Shown here piece by piece: positions 63,485 to 64,000 of a stretch of DNA of 64,000 nucleotides (its first letter is position 1; each line of letters opens with the position of its first letter). Both the position numbers and the translations under genes were made by a program. The notes beneath the pieces are model-generated. The model was not told the DNA's origin. It worked only from the letters and a program-made list of their open reading frames with translations, and did no database searches. Source of the DNA: Patescibacteria group bacterium (GTDB lineage: Bacteria; Patescibacteriota; Patescibacteriia; 2-12-FULL-60-25); the NCBI GenBank assembly GCA_018061025.1, contig JAGOUY010000007.1:29968-93967 (forward strand), read 5' to 3'.

Positions 63485-63513
63485 ACTTTACTTAGAAAGA
63501 TGGGTTTTTGCAA
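63485..63513 (-). promoter_or_regulatory. Promoter of the 48-aa gene
   Basis: On the minus strand TTGCAA (63508-63513), a 17-bp spacer, then TAAAGT (63485-63490), 17 nt before the ATG at 63467. Confidence 0.5.
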
Positions 63514-63560
63514 TCTTCACTTGTCCTTTTTCTTCTCTGACGATAATGTTTCTATAATGT

Positions 63561-63880
63561 ATGTCTCATGAATACGAAGCGAAGTTTTTGCGTGTTGATC
63601 CAGAGGATGTTCGTCGTCGCTTGAAAGAAGCTGGAGCGACGCTTGTCCAGCCAGAACGGTTGATGAAGCGGAAGACGTTTGATTTTTTGGAGCTGTCTTT
63701 ACGAGCCGTGGGGGCGTGGGTGAGGGTGCGGGACGAGGGGGATAAAGTGACGATGAGCTATAAACGAATTACGGCGGAGACGATGGAGGGGATGTGTGAG
63801 GTGATGGTCGAGGTGGATGATTTTGAACGCAGCTGCGATTTTTTACGCTCGGTGGGAATGGTTGAGACGTCTTTTCCCTC
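63561..63880 (+). pseudogene. CYTH-domain gene, cut by an IS200/IS605-like element
   Basis: The first about 105 residues are a good CYTH N-terminal half: EYEAKFLRVDPEDVRRRLKEAG, then VRVRDEGDKVTMSYKRI and MCEVMVEVDDFERSCDFLRSVGM. Proteins of this group (class IV adenylate cyclase/ThTPase-like) need a second half of about 80 residues with matching acidic strands. After VETSF (about 63875) the frame enters unrelated sequence and stops at 63989. The break coincides with the left end of the insertion element. TATAAT lies 2 nt before the ATG. The missing half may lie beyond the element, outside the window. Confidence 0.7.
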
Positions 63881-64000
63881 CAGGGCTAGTACCTCGCCGC
63901 TTGCGGCGTTCGTATCGTTGGGTAGAATGGTTCCATGGGTCGATATATCCACAAAAGCCACAATGTCACGGTTCTCCTGTACCACTTAGTTTTTCCTGCA
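63881..64000 (+). mobile_element. Left end of an IS200/IS605-like insertion element (partial)
   Basis: It begins near 63881, where CYTH homology stops. A hairpin CGCCGC-TT-GCGGCG (63895-63908) lies in the place of the left-end hairpin recognised by Y1 transposases. A TTGCGG/16 bp/TAGAAT promoter (63901-63928) and the transposase start follow. The exact boundary cannot be fixed without the right end. Confidence 0.6.
63935..64000 (+). CDS. tnpA: IS200/IS605-like transposase TnpA, N-terminal 22 codons (runs off the window)
   Basis: The frame begins MGRYIHKSHNVTVLLYHLVF and continues to the last base. This matches the conserved N-terminus of Y1 (HUH) transposases of the IS200/IS605 group, in which Y.YHLVF is followed by a Lys-Tyr-Arg-Arg motif that would lie just past the window. 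TAGAAT is 6 nt before the ATG, so it is leaderless like many host genes here. The active-site His-hydrophobic-His and Tyr are outside the window. Confidence 0.72.
   Translation, partial: MGRYIHKSHNVTVLLYHLVFPA

Noticed and set aside
63232..63513. 93-aa minus-strand frame overlapping the 48-aa gene
   Set aside because: It has a non-ATG start inside the promoter and a Pro/Arg-rich sequence typical of a shadow frame; the 48-aa frame has the promoter and ribosome site.
1..64000. Reassigned TGA (code 25) as in Gracilibacteria
   Set aside because: Many conserved genes end at TGA with the next gene overlapping as ATGA, and conserved genes need no TGA read-through.

Overview
The window looks like a chromosomal segment of a Patescibacteria (Candidate Phyla Radiation) bacterium with roughly even GC content. 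I infer this from several traits together: very large secreted proteins carrying the two-helix pilin-like domain known from this group, a eukaryote-type isoleucyl-tRNA synthetase, a DUF5671-like membrane protein, non-oxidative pentose phosphate genes without an oxidative branch nearby, and many start codons sitting 6-10 nt after a TATACT-like -10 box. TGA works as a stop codon (many ATGA overlaps between neighbouring genes), so recoding of TGA as in Gracilibacteria/Absconditabacteria is excluded. A placement near Uhrbacteria/Magasanikbacteria is only a guess. No rRNA, tRNA or CRISPR array was seen.

Layout. 1-2.1 kb: 3' part of a secreted beta-helix/fibronectin protein, open to the window edge. 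2.2-7.5 kb (minus strand): split transketolase, two paralogous secreted proteins (one with a blue-copper domain), rpe and rpiB; ileS is divergent. 10.5-14.7 kb: a glycosyltransferase-like gene, a gene-free stretch with dispersed repeats and a 162-bp cruciform element, then an acetyltransferase/pilin-like/DUF5671 operon. 14.8-28.8 kb: housekeeping genes ftsE-ftsX, pepF, eno, miaB-miaA, an EVE protein, a sugar nucleotidyltransferase, lepB and hisS, with several unknown genes between them. 28.9-29.8 kb: rpsU and yqeY.

29.9-46.1 kb is a co-directional block of five envelope proteins: two with a signal peptide plus VirB2/TrbC-like helices and Ig-like domains (666 and 3715 aa), then three single-pass proteins with calcium-binding thrombospondin type 3 repeats. 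It runs straight into ybeY, a dgkA-like kinase gene, ftsA, ftsZ, nrdR and pyk (46-51.7 kb). 51.8-54.6 kb: a DUF5666-like secreted protein, DoxX, a RelE/ParE-type toxin-antitoxin pair with a palindromic operator, and a nitroreductase.

54.7-62.1 kb holds the most unusual unit: two overlapping genes for a 975-aa soluble HEXXH (M48-like) metalloprotease and a 1486-aa protein ending in an ABC1/UbiB-type atypical kinase domain. After uppP and a GFA-type zinc protein, the right end carries a short unannotated gene with its own promoter and Shine-Dalgarno, and a CYTH gene cut by the left end of an IS200/IS605-like element whose transposase runs out of the window. Two genes below usual length cut-offs (59 and 48 codons) were found by reading the gaps.
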